Part shown: positions 17,461-26,544 of the stretch, piece after piece
Position numbering within the stretch: the stretch's first letter is position 1
How the letters are laid out: each line of letters starts with the position of its first letter
NCBI GenBank assembly: GCA_016794985.1
Contig: JAEUIQ010000070.1
Span: 124,001-188,000 of the forward strand
Length of the DNA: 64,000 nt
Direction of reading: 5' to 3'
Source: Planctomycetaceae bacterium
GTDB lineage: Bacteria; Planctomycetota; Planctomycetia; Pirellulales; Pirellulaceae
Program-made: the position numbers and the translations under genes
The notes under the pieces: model-generated
Database searches by the model: none
What the model was told of the DNA's origin: nothing
Seen by the model: the letters and a program-made list of their open reading frames with translations, nothing else

Positions 17461-17868
17461 TCAATGTTCCGACGGCAGATACAAGGTCCAATGGCTGCCA
17501 TCAAACCCGGCCCAGATGTCAACGGATTCGAGCGGGAAGTCCGTAAACGGAATGGCCTGCTCAATGAAGGGCGGCACGTCCTGGTCGGCTCGGGCACAGA
17601 GGACGGCACTTTGTCCGGTGACGAGCAATGTCCAGAATTGCAGATAGGACAGTCGTGAATCCTGCTTGATGGCATGATTCATCTGAGTCGAGCCATAATA
17701 CGATGCAATGGCATCAATCAGCCAATAGGCTTCGCAGGACTGGGCGAGATATCTCACACCGGGAGTGTAAATCACCTTTCGGTTAAGCGGATGAAGATAG
17801 CGGATATCGTCTCCCGTAAACTGTGCCAGGGAGTTTTCTATCTGTTGTGTTGATTCAGTCGTTTGCAT
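17461..17868 (-). CDS. DUF6876-like protein
   Basis: 135 aa with ribosome site GAAAGGA. The segment LAQFTGDDIRYLHPLNRKVIYTPGV and then YLAQSCEAYWLIDAIASYY match the conserved core of small plasmid and phage proteins now called DUF6876. The function is unknown. These proteins are common on cyanobacterial and planctomycete mobile elements. The 5' flank is hairpin element E3, the third case in this window of a minus-strand plasmid gene preceded by a large hairpin. Confidence 0.75.
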   Translation of the reverse strand: MQTTESTQQIENSLAQFTGDDIRYLHPLNRKVIYTPGVRYLAQSCEAYWLIDAIASYYGSTQMNHAIKQDSRLSYLQFWTLLVTGQSAVLCARADQDVPPFIEQAIPFTDFPLESVDIWAGFDGSHWTLYLPSEH

Positions 17869-17934
17869 GTGAAAGTCCTTTCTTGGTTAGGTGAACCGCC
17901 GGTCATTTACTCCCGACGGATGACAAGTGCCAAA

Positions 17935-18042
17935 ACGCGGCCAGGGGCGGCATGGCAAGCGAAAGGCTGAAGGCTTCCTTCAGGAAAGCAGCCTTGGCAG
18001 CTTGGGCCGCTTGCGGCCAAACCATGCCGAAACAGGCCGCGT
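17935..18042 (-). ncRNA. Structured hairpin element E3
   Basis: Nested inverted repeat. The outer stem is ACGCGGCC (17935-17942) with GGCCGCGT (18035-18042). The second stem is CGGCATGG (17948-17955) with CCATGCCG (18022-18029), both perfect. Inside, GGCAAGCG pairs with CCGCTTGC and GGCTTCCTT with an AGGAAaGC block. It lies about 70 bp upstream of the DUF6876 gene on the minus strand. It is not clearly homologous to E1/E2. It could be a leader RNA, a transcription terminator in either direction, or a DNA recombination site. Confidence 0.45.
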
Positions 18043-18060
18043 AACGATGTCATTCCGTAA

Positions 18061-18090
18061 GGAGGAAATGGCCGCTGCCGCCAAGGAAAA
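18061..18090 (+). repeat. 30-bp direct repeat, left copy, flanking hipBA
   Basis: This 30-bp sequence is repeated exactly at 19918-19947. It begins GGAGGAAATGG, has a CCGCTGCCGCC core and ends AAGGAAAA. The two copies bracket the hipBA pair. A partial third copy lies at about 19795. The repeat suggests that hipBA came in, or can leave, by recombination between the copies. Confidence 0.7.
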
Positions 18091-18206
18091 GGAGCGGAAA
18101 CGAGGTAATCAACGCAGGGACAGCCAATTGGCGATTAGGGAAGATTTGGCTTGCGCGAATGAATGACTGGCACCATAATGTGACTTAATGCGTTAACAGC
18201 GTAGCA

Positions 18207-18524
18207 ATGTACATCATGATGTCACTTACAACACCATCGAAGGCTCAACGGAAGCTGGCTGAGAATGTTCGGCTGCAAAGGCTCGATCTTGACCTGACGC
18301 AGGAAGGGCTCGCCATTCGTGCCGGGGTCAAATTGCCGACCCTGCGGAAGTTTGAGCGAACGGGGATGATCTCTCTGGAAGCCTATCTGAAGCTCCAGCT
18401 GGTGCTCGGGAGACTGGACCAGATCGTCACAGCCACTCGGCAGAACCCCGCAGAGTTCAAGTCGATTGACGATGTGCTTAAGGCGAATCCGGCGACTAAT
18501 CGCCAAAGAGGACGCCGCAAATGA
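18207..18524 (+). CDS. hipB: HipB-like XRE antitoxin
   Basis: 105 aa. Residues about 15-60 form a helix-turn-helix (LAENVRLQRLDLDLTQEGLAIRAGVKLPTLRKFERTG). It overlaps the HipA-like toxin gene by 4 bp (ATGA at 18521). ATG choices at 18207, 18216 and 18219 are all possible. HipB-like proteins bind the kinase and repress the operon. Confidence 0.85.
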   Translation: MYIMMSLTTPSKAQRKLAENVRLQRLDLDLTQEGLAIRAGVKLPTLRKFERTGMISLEAYLKLQLVLGRLDQIVTATRQNPAEFKSIDDVLKANPATNRQRGRRK

Positions 18525-19765
18525 TGTCGCCCACCAAACATCGTCGCGTATCGGAATTGCGAGTTGGCCTAGATTTTGGGGAACAGATTGTACCAGTGGC
18601 TCGGCTGGCCATGCGAGATCAAGTCATCTACGGAGAGTTTGAACGCAGCTTTATTGAGCGTGGCATAGAAATATCACCCTTGCGTTTGCCATTAAAGCAA
18701 GGCGTCATGAAGTTTGACCCTCATCTGTTCGAGGGCTTGCCCGGAGTCTTTAACGATTGCCTGCCCGATGGCTGGGGACGATTGCTATTTGATCGCTTCA
18801 TTCGGTCGTTGGGGATGATGCCTCACGAGCTATCGCCGCTTGATCGCCTAGCCCATATTGGTCGCTCGGGACTTGGTGCGCTGGTCTATGAGCCGGATTA
18901 CGGTCCACCGCAAAGCGGCCATGGCGTCAGTCTGGATCAGCTGGCCGAACATGCCAACCATATACTCACGGGAACGTCGGATGACGTACTGGAAGAGCTG
19001 CTGATGCTAAACGGTTCGTCGGCAGGGGCTCGACCCAAAGTCCTGATTGGACTCGATGAACATCGGCTAGACGTTATCCACGGTGTGTCGGAGCTGCCGG
19101 AGGCTTATTCGCACTGGATGGTTAAGTTTGGGAACATGCAAGACGGCCCGGATGCCGGAGCGATTGAATATATCTACGCACTCATGGCCAAAGAGGCGGG
19201 GGTAGAGATACCGGAGGTGCATCTTTTCCCGTCCCAACATCACGTTGGATTCTTTGCCGTGAAGCGATTCGACCGCGAGGGAAGGAACCGGCTTCATACC
19301 CATACGGCCTGCGGCTTGCTCCACTCGGATTTCCGGACACCATCGCTTGACTATGAGGATCTGCTTGCTCTTACTGCGATATTAACCCGTGATGCGCAGC
19401 AAGTCGAAAAGCTATATCGCCTCGCGGTATTCAACGTAATGGCCCATAACCGCGATGACCACTCCAAGAACTTCAGCTACCTGATGGATCGGTGGGGCAA
19501 TTGGCGGCTCGCTCCCGCCTATGATCTGACTTATTCATCGGGTCCCTCGGGCGAACAAAGCACGATGGTGATGGGGGAGGGGCGAAACCCGGGTATTTAT
19601 CACCTAATTCGCCTTGGATCAGAGGCAAAACTATCAAAATCCAAAATTGGGACAATCATTGACCAGACCCAATCCGCATTAGGGCAATGGGAGTCACTGG
19701 CGAAAAATTACGGTGTTTCTGCCGAGAGTCGATTGATGATTGGCCAAAAGCTTCGGCGCGCATAA
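18521..19765 (+). CDS. hipA: HipA-family serine/threonine kinase toxin
   Basis: 414 aa. The N-subdomain contains FEGLPGVFNDCLPDGWGRLL. The kinase core has GSSAGARPKVLIG (ATP-binding loop), then the catalytic AHNRDDHSKNFSYL (about residues 307-320) and LAPAYDLTYS (metal-binding Asp), all typical of HipA. HipA phosphorylates tRNA synthetases, causing growth arrest. With hipB it forms a type II toxin-antitoxin pair bracketed by 30-bp direct repeats, suggesting modular gain. Confidence 0.92.
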   Translation: MMSPTKHRRVSELRVGLDFGEQIVPVARLAMRDQVIYGEFERSFIERGIEISPLRLPLKQGVMKFDPHLFEGLPGVFNDCLPDGWGRLLFDRFIRSLGMMPHELSPLDRLAHIGRSGLGALVYEPDYGPPQSGHGVSLDQLAEHANHILTGTSDDVLEELLMLNGSSAGARPKVLIGLDEHRLDVIHGVSELPEAYSHWMVKFGNMQDGPDAGAIEYIYALMAKEAGVEIPEVHLFPSQHHVGFFAVKRFDREGRNRLHTHTACGLLHSDFRTPSLDYEDLLALTAILTRDAQQVEKLYRLAVFNVMAHNRDDHSKNFSYLMDRWGNWRLAPAYDLTYSSGPSGEQSTMVMGEGRNPGIYHLIRLGSEAKLSKSKIGTIIDQTQSALGQWESLAKNYGVSAESRLMIGQKLRRA

Positions 19766-19917
19766 AGCCATGACCGTTTGAGCGAAAAATTGTGCCGCTG
19801 CCGCCACGGAAAAGGACAGCCAGGCAAATTAACGAACATCTCGCACGTTTCTCGGATGCGAAAAGCATAATCGGGTATAATCCGGTAGGTATTCCGGTAC
19901 TCTACCGAGACGACAGG

Positions 19918-19947
19918 GGAGGAAATGGCCGCTGCCGCCAAGGAAAA
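19918..19947 (+). repeat. 30-bp direct repeat, right copy, flanking hipBA
   Basis: This is an exact copy of 18061-18090, about 150 bp after the hipA stop. It lies just before the end of the giant methylase-helicase gene on the other strand. The stretch 19766-19917 has no gene and a partial, mutated copy of the same repeat at about 19795-19815. Confidence 0.7.
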
Positions 19948-19961
19948 ATAAGGGGACATCG

Positions 19962-22900
19962 TCAGCTGAGCATCAGCTCGGCATTCTCCCGCGATTGCAC
20001 GAGGCGGTGTTCGAACGAGTGTGATGATTCATTGATTTCGGCCTCATCGGGTTTCGTGTGTGATAGTCGCTGTCTGATGGTGGCCGTAATGGGCTCCTCG
20101 CTCGTTGCTTGTAAATTGCCGATCGCACGCTCTACGGTTGGAGCAATCTGCTGAGCCTCGCGAAGGGCCTGGATTTGGTCACAAAGTTCGCCGACCGAAG
20201 GTAGCTCTGGCTGCGTTGTGTCTTCATGAGTCTGACTGAGCTGTGTCCGAAGCTGATCGCGGAGTGTTTGCAGCTGCTGCAAATAGTCCCCGTGGGCGAA
20301 CGTCAGCCCAAGCCGTTGCTGATAGTCGTGATGTTGCTTTTGTTGCACGGTCAGTTCATGCCGGGTTTTAGCGATTGCTTCCGGATAGCCTTGAGCGAGA
20401 CGTTCCAGTGCATTATGCACTGCCCGACCACCAGCATCACGAGAAATTGGCGTTGAAACATTGATGGCTCCCGACAGATACACTTCCTTATTGCCGGCCG
20501 GTGATACGGTGATCCCGTAGCTCAGACCACGATACATCCCCAGTTCGTAATGTTTGGTTATGTCCGGGTGAAGTACAAATTGCTCCAGCCTGGCCGATAA
20601 TAGCTTGACCGCGTGTGGTTCATCCACACGGTGTGTCCCAACCGTCATGTCCTCGGCTGAATGTACCGCAAGAGTCTTTTGATCCTGGGTGAGTTTTTCC
20701 AATCGCTGTTCGAGCCATGCAATGGAACTCGGCAACTCGCGGAGTTTCTTGCGAGCGAGGTATTGCTCGTCCTGATGATTCTTTCGAAGAATGGCCAGTC
20801 GTTGCAACTCAGCATCCGTCTCAGCCAGTGTCAGAACTGCGGGATTGCCCGAAGCAATGGCTTTGACTTCTGCGTACGACAATTCCTGTCCGCCAATATC
20901 ATCCGCCTGACGGACGGCACTTGAGCCATTCATGATCTGGGCAATGAACCGAGCTTTGGTTTCAAGAGCCTGCCACATATAGGCATCAAACGAGCCTTCA
21001 GTGACATAACGATAGATTGCAACTTCCTTATTCTCATTACCCTGGCGTAGGATTCGACCATCACGTTGCTCCACTTCCGCCGGTTTCCAGGGAGCATCCA
21101 AATGATGAAGAGCAACCAGTCGCTTTTGCACATTGGTTCCCGTGCCCATTTTCTGGGTGCTGCCCAGCAGGACACGCACGGTGCCGTTACGCACCTGCTC
21201 GAACAGCACTTGCTTTCTGGCATCGGAGTCAGCCTCGCCCATGGTCGCAATTTGACTCTTAGGGATTCCAGCGGCGACCAATTTATCAATCACGTCATCG
21301 TAGGCAGAAAAACCCCAGCCGGTCGGATTCACACCCATATCCGAGAATATCAACTGAGTTCCACGAGTGGGCGTCGAGTCTTTCCAGATTCTAACGACGT
21401 TTTCGACCAGGGCATTGACCTTCGAGTCAGGCACGTCATCGGCAACCGGATCAAGCATCCTTGCATCGAGGGCCAGTTTGCGGCCATCGGTCGTAATCGC
21501 CAGAGCATTATCTACGCGGGGGTCAATCCTCTGACTTCGCAGGCGGTCGTAGCGATCGACAAGCTGTTGCTGGATGTAGGATTGTTTGAACGACATTGGA
21601 CTGGATACGGTCGCTGGTTTCCCGCCAATTAAGGTCGGGCGAGGGAGGTCTAGCATTTCAGCGGTTTGAACATCGGCAAAGGCTCTAAACATCTGCTGCA
21701 ATTCAGGGATGTTATTGAACTTGGCAAAGCGGCTGCGGGTTCGCAGCGATGAACCATCCGGAGAGATTTCCATACTATCGACGACTTCGCCGAAATTGGC
21801 TGCCCAGGCGTCAAAATGTTCAATACCGCGTTCGCTCAGCCCATGAGGATCAAGAAAACGCTGAGTGTTGTACATTTCAACCATGGTGTTGCTGATCGGC
21901 GTGCCGGAGGCAAACGTGAGCCCATGCCCTTTATGTAGCTCATCGAGATAGCGAGCTTTCATAAAGAGGTCAAAGGCCCGCTGACTGCCGCCTGTTTGAA
22001 CACCGGCCACGCGGTCCATTTTGGTTGGGGTCTCCAGGTTCTTGAAATAATGCGATTCATCCACAAACAGATGATCAACACCCAGCTCATCAAAGACCAG
22101 CCCATCGTCTTTCTTATCACCGGCCAAAAGCTCAGTCAGCTTGTTCTCGCGATTGGCTTTCTGTTTCTCAATGGTTTTCAGGAGGTTGCGGTGTCGCTTG
22201 CCTTCCGCACTGGATGAGAGATCATGCAACATGGCCTCATACTCGCTGATCTGCTCACGCAGGAATCGCTCCTGATATTGCTGGGACATGCCGATACGTT
22301 CGAAGGAACTGTGAGTCACAATAATTCCATCCCAGTCGCCGCTCGCAATCTTAGCGGTTAAGTATTTTCGGCGGTCGCGACCAAGATCGTCTTTACTGGC
22401 AATCAGTAACCGCGCATTGGGGAATATCTGCATGAACTCGCGTGAGAATTGTTCGAGCATGTGATTGGGAACCACATACATAGGCTTTTTGACGAGCCCC
22501 GCTTGTTTCAGTTTCATGCCGGTTGCGGCCATGGTGAAGGTCTTGCCTGCACCCACCGCATGGGCCAGCAGGCAATTGCCGTCGCTCATGCCACGCCAGA
22601 TTGCATCTTTTTGATGGGGACGAAGTGTAATCGTCTGGTTCATACCAGGAAACTCGAGATGTGAACCATCAAACTTGCGAAGTCGAATATTGTTGTATGT
22701 GTCGTTATAGACGCGTACCAATCGTTCGGTTCGCTCCGGGTCGTTAAATATCCATTGTTTGAATCGTTCCTTGATGAGCTTCTGTTTCTCTTTGGCTGCC
22801 AGCGTCTCTTCCTGATTCACGACGCGTTCTTCGCCGTCCGACGTTTTGATCGTATCGTAGATGAGCGGTGATTTCATATTGAGGGCAAGTTCAAGTAGAC

Positions 22901-25580
22901 GAACCCCGTCAATGCGTGAGGTGCCGTAGTCACTCACCGCAGCAACCGAGTCTTGTACGGAACCGGCAGTATCAACGCTCCAGACGGCATCCTTGGGTAG
23001 GTGTGCCAGATGGATATTCTCTCGTGACGTCTGAAACAGGTCAGCTGCGAAGGCCTTAACATCGGAGGCAGGAATCCAGGGAGAGCCGAGCCGTGCTTCA
23101 ATATCACCCGGAAGAATATCGGGAGGCAGTACGGCTTCCAACCGCGAGACGTTTCGCTCAAAGCCTTCTCCGGCGTGCCTTGCGACTTCAAGCTTGGCTT
23201 TGACATTGCCCGACAAATAGACATCTGCGGTTTCCCATTGCTGCGTTTGCGGATTGAGGAAGATGAGATCGGACAGCTCTGCAATCACCTCCGACTCGGG
23301 AAGATTTGCCAGCTTGGCGATATAGGCTATGTCAACGGAGCCCTTCTGATCGAGCGATACCAGCAGCCCTTCTTCCGCTGTCGAAACCTCGACAATGGGC
23401 TGATTGCGACTCACCACGTCCTGGCGGAATATGGCGGTCTTTTCCGCGTTGCCAGTGACTTCGTCGTAATCCTCCAGCGACATGACCAGCATTCCGTCCG
23501 GGTCGTCGCGGAACTTGACCAGATTGGGCATCCGCCGAATCACGGTTCCGTCGCTGTTTTCGCTGAGATTGGTTTTGTTGATCGGCCCGTAGGCTTGAAC
23601 GAACAGGTCGTAGAGTCGATTGAGGTCGTGCCGTGCTGAATTGCGTTCCTGCTCTGGCCATGATTCGTTTTGGGATTGCAGAACCAGCCGTGCGGCATCG
23701 CGAATCTGCACCAGATGAGCAAGTCGCCTGCCCATCATGGTGCCATTGCCAGTCAACGGGGTCTGACCGTGCATGACCGGCCTGTTTGTGCCATTTTCTA
23801 CCTGATAGATCTGGTGATCTTGCCCAAGAAAGAAACTGCCTTCACTTAAGTGGCGAAGCGGAGGCGGGCGGGTAAAATTCGTGTTCTGCTGCATCTCGAA
23901 CGAGGAAAGCGGCGGCAGCGTGCGAAACTCGGGCAGGCGATCCGTGGCAGCCGCGAGCTTCTCCGTGAAGTCGGGTGTGCCAAGAATGCTATAGCCGCTA
24001 TGACCGTATAGCTGGTTCTCGGGTGAGTAGGTGCCAAGTACCTGTTCGGGATGATTAAGAAAATACTGGTTGATAGGCACCAGTGAATCGCCAATCTTAG
24101 TTTCACGGGTGGTAAGCCAATCGGGATCGCAATGATTGGGCTCTTGGCCTTTGGCTCGCTTCTTTAGGAAGATGATATCGGCCACCACCTTGGTGCCTTC
24201 CTGCTTGAATGCGTCGGAGGGAAGGCGGATTGCCCCCAGGAAGTCGGCTTTGCTGGCTAGATACTCGCGAATCCCGGCATTCTGCTTATCCATCGTAAAA
24301 TGCGATGTAACCAAAGCGAGAATGCCATTGTCGCGCAGTGCATCGAGCGATTTAGCAAAGAAGAAATCGTGCAATGAGAATCGTTGACCGGCATAGTCGA
24401 GCTTGATATTGGCAAAGGGCACGTTGCCGATCACCGCATCAAGCTTGCCAACCGGTAGTTTGGTGTCCCGGAAGTTCTCAATGCGTATATCGTGCTGCGG
24501 GTGAAGTAAGCGGGCGATCATTCCAGAGACAGTATCGAGTTCAACGCCAATGAATCGGGCCTTGTTCGGGTGCGAGCCAATGAATCGTCCCACGCCGCAA
24601 CCCGGCTCCAATATGAGAGCATTCTCCGAGATACCAAGCTGAGATAGGGCCGATTGCATGGCTCCGATCACGGTCGGCGAGGTGTAGAACGCATTAAAGG
24701 TGGTTCGCTTGGCACTTTCATATTCTTCGGCAGTCAGGAGGGACTTTAGTTCTTCACCCAGGCTTTGCCAGCTTGCATCCTTGTATTTTCCGGTGAGTGG
24801 ATCGGGAAAGAGCGACAGTGCGACAGGACCGAACCCGCCAAATTTTCGCAGCACTTGCTTATGTTCTTCAGTGGCAGGCTCGTTGGCTGCCGAAAGCGAT
24901 TTTGCCAATCGAATGGCCGCAAGAATTTCATACGATTTTGCCTTATCGCCAGAAGCGGACACCGGTTCTGCCACTGGCGTAATGGTTGGATTGGCAGCAA
25001 TAATCGGAAGTGTTTCCGTCGTTTGGGGAGGCTGCTCTTGGTCATCGCCGAACGCAAGCAGGGGAGACGCATAGCTCTTTTTCGAACGCCTACCAGCGAT
25101 CAGATCTTTTCCAGGATTTGTTTCTCTTGTTGCTCCAAAATACCCTGCACCGTAGACACGGCGATCTCCAGTGCCTCGCTGCGAATCTGTAGGGAGGAAA
25201 CGGTCGGGTCCTTTTGCTTTATCGCCTCGATGGCTTGCAGGTGTAGATTCCGCAGCTCGGTTGCCATGGTCGTCGTAGTCGAGAGTAAGGAATTGTTGCT
25301 CGCGAGATAGCGTTTGGTGTTTGGAAACTGCTCCAGCAATTCGAGAATGATCGTCTGGTACGGCATGGTGTTCGGTCTCGGAATCTGGCTCTAGGAATAG
25401 ACTAGCGGTTGTAACTCGGTTCATAGGTTGTATTTCAAGATTGACTACATGTCCAACAAGAAGCGGTGTTGATACATTATTTTCGGCGAATGGCGAGTTG
25501 TATTTTTGCATCGGGGCTAAGAAGTCAAATGAGAATTGTTCTCCGCGATTGCTTTGGTTGAATTTGTTCGAAGATGTCAT
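19962..25580 (-). CDS. Giant plasmid DNA methylase-helicase fusion (N6-adenine MTase + SNF2-type)
   Basis: 1872 aa from the ATG at 25580 (GGAG upstream); the frame is open further to 26138, but that part overlaps the next gene in another frame. After a disordered N-terminus come KFGGFGPVAL, then a methyltransferase with EPGCGVGRF and GNVPFAN (about residue 380). The helicase follows with HAVGAGKTFTM (Walker A, about 1005), VDESHYFKN (about 1172), SGTPISNTM and the C-terminal motif RDGRILRQGNENKEV (about 1510). Coiled coil follows. Similar huge proteins occur on conjugative plasmids and ICEs and may modify or protect incoming DNA. Their exact role is not established. Confidence 0.88.
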   Translation of the reverse strand: MTSSNKFNQSNRGEQFSFDFLAPMQKYNSPFAENNVSTPLLVGHVVNLEIQPMNRVTTASLFLEPDSETEHHAVPDDHSRIAGAVSKHQTLSREQQFLTLDYDDHGNRAAESTPASHRGDKAKGPDRFLPTDSQRGTGDRRVYGAGYFGATRETNPGKDLIAGRRSKKSYASPLLAFGDDQEQPPQTTETLPIIAANPTITPVAEPVSASGDKAKSYEILAAIRLAKSLSAANEPATEEHKQVLRKFGGFGPVALSLFPDPLTGKYKDASWQSLGEELKSLLTAEEYESAKRTTFNAFYTSPTVIGAMQSALSQLGISENALILEPGCGVGRFIGSHPNKARFIGVELDTVSGMIARLLHPQHDIRIENFRDTKLPVGKLDAVIGNVPFANIKLDYAGQRFSLHDFFFAKSLDALRDNGILALVTSHFTMDKQNAGIREYLASKADFLGAIRLPSDAFKQEGTKVVADIIFLKKRAKGQEPNHCDPDWLTTRETKIGDSLVPINQYFLNHPEQVLGTYSPENQLYGHSGYSILGTPDFTEKLAAATDRLPEFRTLPPLSSFEMQQNTNFTRPPPLRHLSEGSFFLGQDHQIYQVENGTNRPVMHGQTPLTGNGTMMGRRLAHLVQIRDAARLVLQSQNESWPEQERNSARHDLNRLYDLFVQAYGPINKTNLSENSDGTVIRRMPNLVKFRDDPDGMLVMSLEDYDEVTGNAEKTAIFRQDVVSRNQPIVEVSTAEEGLLVSLDQKGSVDIAYIAKLANLPESEVIAELSDLIFLNPQTQQWETADVYLSGNVKAKLEVARHAGEGFERNVSRLEAVLPPDILPGDIEARLGSPWIPASDVKAFAADLFQTSRENIHLAHLPKDAVWSVDTAGSVQDSVAAVSDYGTSRIDGVRLLELALNMKSPLIYDTIKTSDGEERVVNQEETLAAKEKQKLIKERFKQWIFNDPERTERLVRVYNDTYNNIRLRKFDGSHLEFPGMNQTITLRPHQKDAIWRGMSDGNCLLAHAVGAGKTFTMAATGMKLKQAGLVKKPMYVVPNHMLEQFSREFMQIFPNARLLIASKDDLGRDRRKYLTAKIASGDWDGIIVTHSSFERIGMSQQYQERFLREQISEYEAMLHDLSSSAEGKRHRNLLKTIEKQKANRENKLTELLAGDKKDDGLVFDELGVDHLFVDESHYFKNLETPTKMDRVAGVQTGGSQRAFDLFMKARYLDELHKGHGLTFASGTPISNTMVEMYNTQRFLDPHGLSERGIEHFDAWAANFGEVVDSMEISPDGSSLRTRSRFAKFNNIPELQQMFRAFADVQTAEMLDLPRPTLIGGKPATVSSPMSFKQSYIQQQLVDRYDRLRSQRIDPRVDNALAITTDGRKLALDARMLDPVADDVPDSKVNALVENVVRIWKDSTPTRGTQLIFSDMGVNPTGWGFSAYDDVIDKLVAAGIPKSQIATMGEADSDARKQVLFEQVRNGTVRVLLGSTQKMGTGTNVQKRLVALHHLDAPWKPAEVEQRDGRILRQGNENKEVAIYRYVTEGSFDAYMWQALETKARFIAQIMNGSSAVRQADDIGGQELSYAEVKAIASGNPAVLTLAETDAELQRLAILRKNHQDEQYLARKKLRELPSSIAWLEQRLEKLTQDQKTLAVHSAEDMTVGTHRVDEPHAVKLLSARLEQFVLHPDITKHYELGMYRGLSYGITVSPAGNKEVYLSGAINVSTPISRDAGGRAVHNALERLAQGYPEAIAKTRHELTVQQKQHHDYQQRLGLTFAHGDYLQQLQTLRDQLRTQLSQTHEDTTQPELPSVGELCDQIQALREAQQIAPTVERAIGNLQATSEEPITATIRQRLSHTKPDEAEINESSHSFEHRLVQSRENAELMLS

Positions 25581-25638
25581 GGTGGTACTCCGGTTTAGCA
25601 ATCGGTGGCGAACGAGAATCCCATCCGCCACCGGTATG

Positions 25639-26184
25639 TTATCGTTTTGATGATGATCGATCGGACAGGATCTGAGCCTGCAATGCAGTCGGCGACTCGC
25701 CCAGTGCATCAGTGACCCTGCTCCACAGCAAACGAAGTTCGCGACTGGATGATGCAAGCAACATCGTATCCAGCACCGCTTCCTTTTCTTTCTCAAGATT
25801 GACCAGCTGCTGGCCTTCAGGATGCTCAACGAGAAGCTCATGTCGCATCTGGTCGATTCGGGACTGAACCACTTCAAGAAATCGACACGAATAATATCCA
25901 CGGTAACGAGCGGGCGATAATGTTTCGCCAAGTACGCGCTGATACATGGCATTTTCAATCGATTCTTTCTCGGCCTCAAGCTCTCGGATCGTGGCTTCGA
26001 TATCTTCGACCTGCTTGGTCCATTCGGAGATTCCGAGGCATTCATGTGCCTTTTGCTTTGCCTGATTGTTGACTTGCTCCCAATCGAGAGATGTACTTGC
26101 TTTGAAATTATCGATGGCCGCCTGGAATCGCTTTTCAATGCGTGATTTCCATTCAGTGCGTTCGGTGTAAGAGATGCGTGACAT
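25639..26184 (-). CDS. Coiled-coil protein upstream of the methylase-helicase
   Basis: 181 aa from the ATG at 26184 (GAAAGGAA ribosome site). The sequence is almost entirely charged helix (WTKQVEDIEATIRELEAEKES, then RIDQMRHELLVEHPEGQQ), with one conserved-looking RYRGYYSCRFLEVVQ segment. No family is recognised. It lies 58 bp before the giant methylase-helicase in the same direction and is probably in its operon. Its 5' flank is hairpin E2. Confidence 0.7.
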   Translation of the reverse strand: MSRISYTERTEWKSRIEKRFQAAIDNFKASTSLDWEQVNNQAKQKAHECLGISEWTKQVEDIEATIRELEAEKESIENAMYQRVLGETLSPARYRGYYSCRFLEVVQSRIDQMRHELLVEHPEGQQLVNLEKEKEAVLDTMLLASSSRELRLLWSRVTDALGESPTALQAQILSDRSSSKR

Positions 26185-26220
26185 AGTAGTTCCTTTCGTA
26201 AATGCTATCTGCCGCCAGTG

Positions 26221-26379
26221 ACCATCACTGTTCGGACGGGCAATTGAAAACCCGGCGGCCAAACGGCAGCGAAGCGAGCAATGCAAGCTCAAAATTGGGG
26301 GGACCTAAGGGGGAACCGATTTTGTGCTTGCATGGGCCGTGCGACGGGTTAATTGCCGCAACGACTGAACAGTGATGGT
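26221..26379 (-). ncRNA. Structured hairpin element E2 (homologue of E1)
   Basis: The outer stem is a perfect 13 bp: ACCATCACTGTTC (26221-26233) with its complement at 26367-26379. Inside, a GGGCAATT...ACCCG arm pairs near 26342-26356. The inner stem is ATGCAAGCTCAAAAT (26281-26295) with ATTTTGTGCTTGCAT (26319-26333), one mismatch. The loop GGGGGGACC...GGGGGAACCG matches that of E1. Where E1 has an A-T pair in the TGCAAG stem, E2 has C-G, a covariation. It lies upstream of the coiled-coil/methylase-helicase operon. Confidence 0.6.
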
Positions 26380-26436
26380 TCAGTGAAAGCAGTGCCGGGA
26401 AGGAGAAAGCCGGATCGACATCGAGGAAGTGAGTGT

Positions 26437-26451
26437 TTAACAAATTGTTAA
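26437..26451. promoter_or_regulatory. Perfect palindrome TTAACAAATTGTTAA upstream of P3
   Basis: A 7-1-7 inverted repeat, 104 bp before the P3 start. It is kept exactly upstream of P4 (31876-31890). A regulator-binding site is likely; no known regulator was assigned. Confidence 0.5.
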
Positions 26452-26496
26452 TGACAAGCTGGTAGCCTTCAGATATTAGAAAAGCCGAGGCGACCA

Positions 26497-26544
26497 ATGA
26501 CACTCAATCACATTGATGCCATCAATGCGGAGACCAACGGATGA
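26497..26544 (+). CDS. 15-codon leader peptide upstream of pilin P3
   Basis: The small ORF MTLNHIDAINAETNG is preceded by GAGG and its TGA overlaps the P3 ATG (ATGA). The P4 copy (31936-31983) encodes MTINDIHAITAETIG, also 15 codons with the same overlap. Reading frame and overlap are conserved despite several substitutions. It could couple or attenuate pilin translation. It may be untranslated. Confidence 0.45.
   Translation: MTLNHIDAINAETNG

Noticed and set aside
25581..26138. N-terminal extension of the giant methylase-helicase
   Set aside because: It overlaps the coiled-coil gene in another frame, is low-complexity, and a good start with GGAG exists at 25580.
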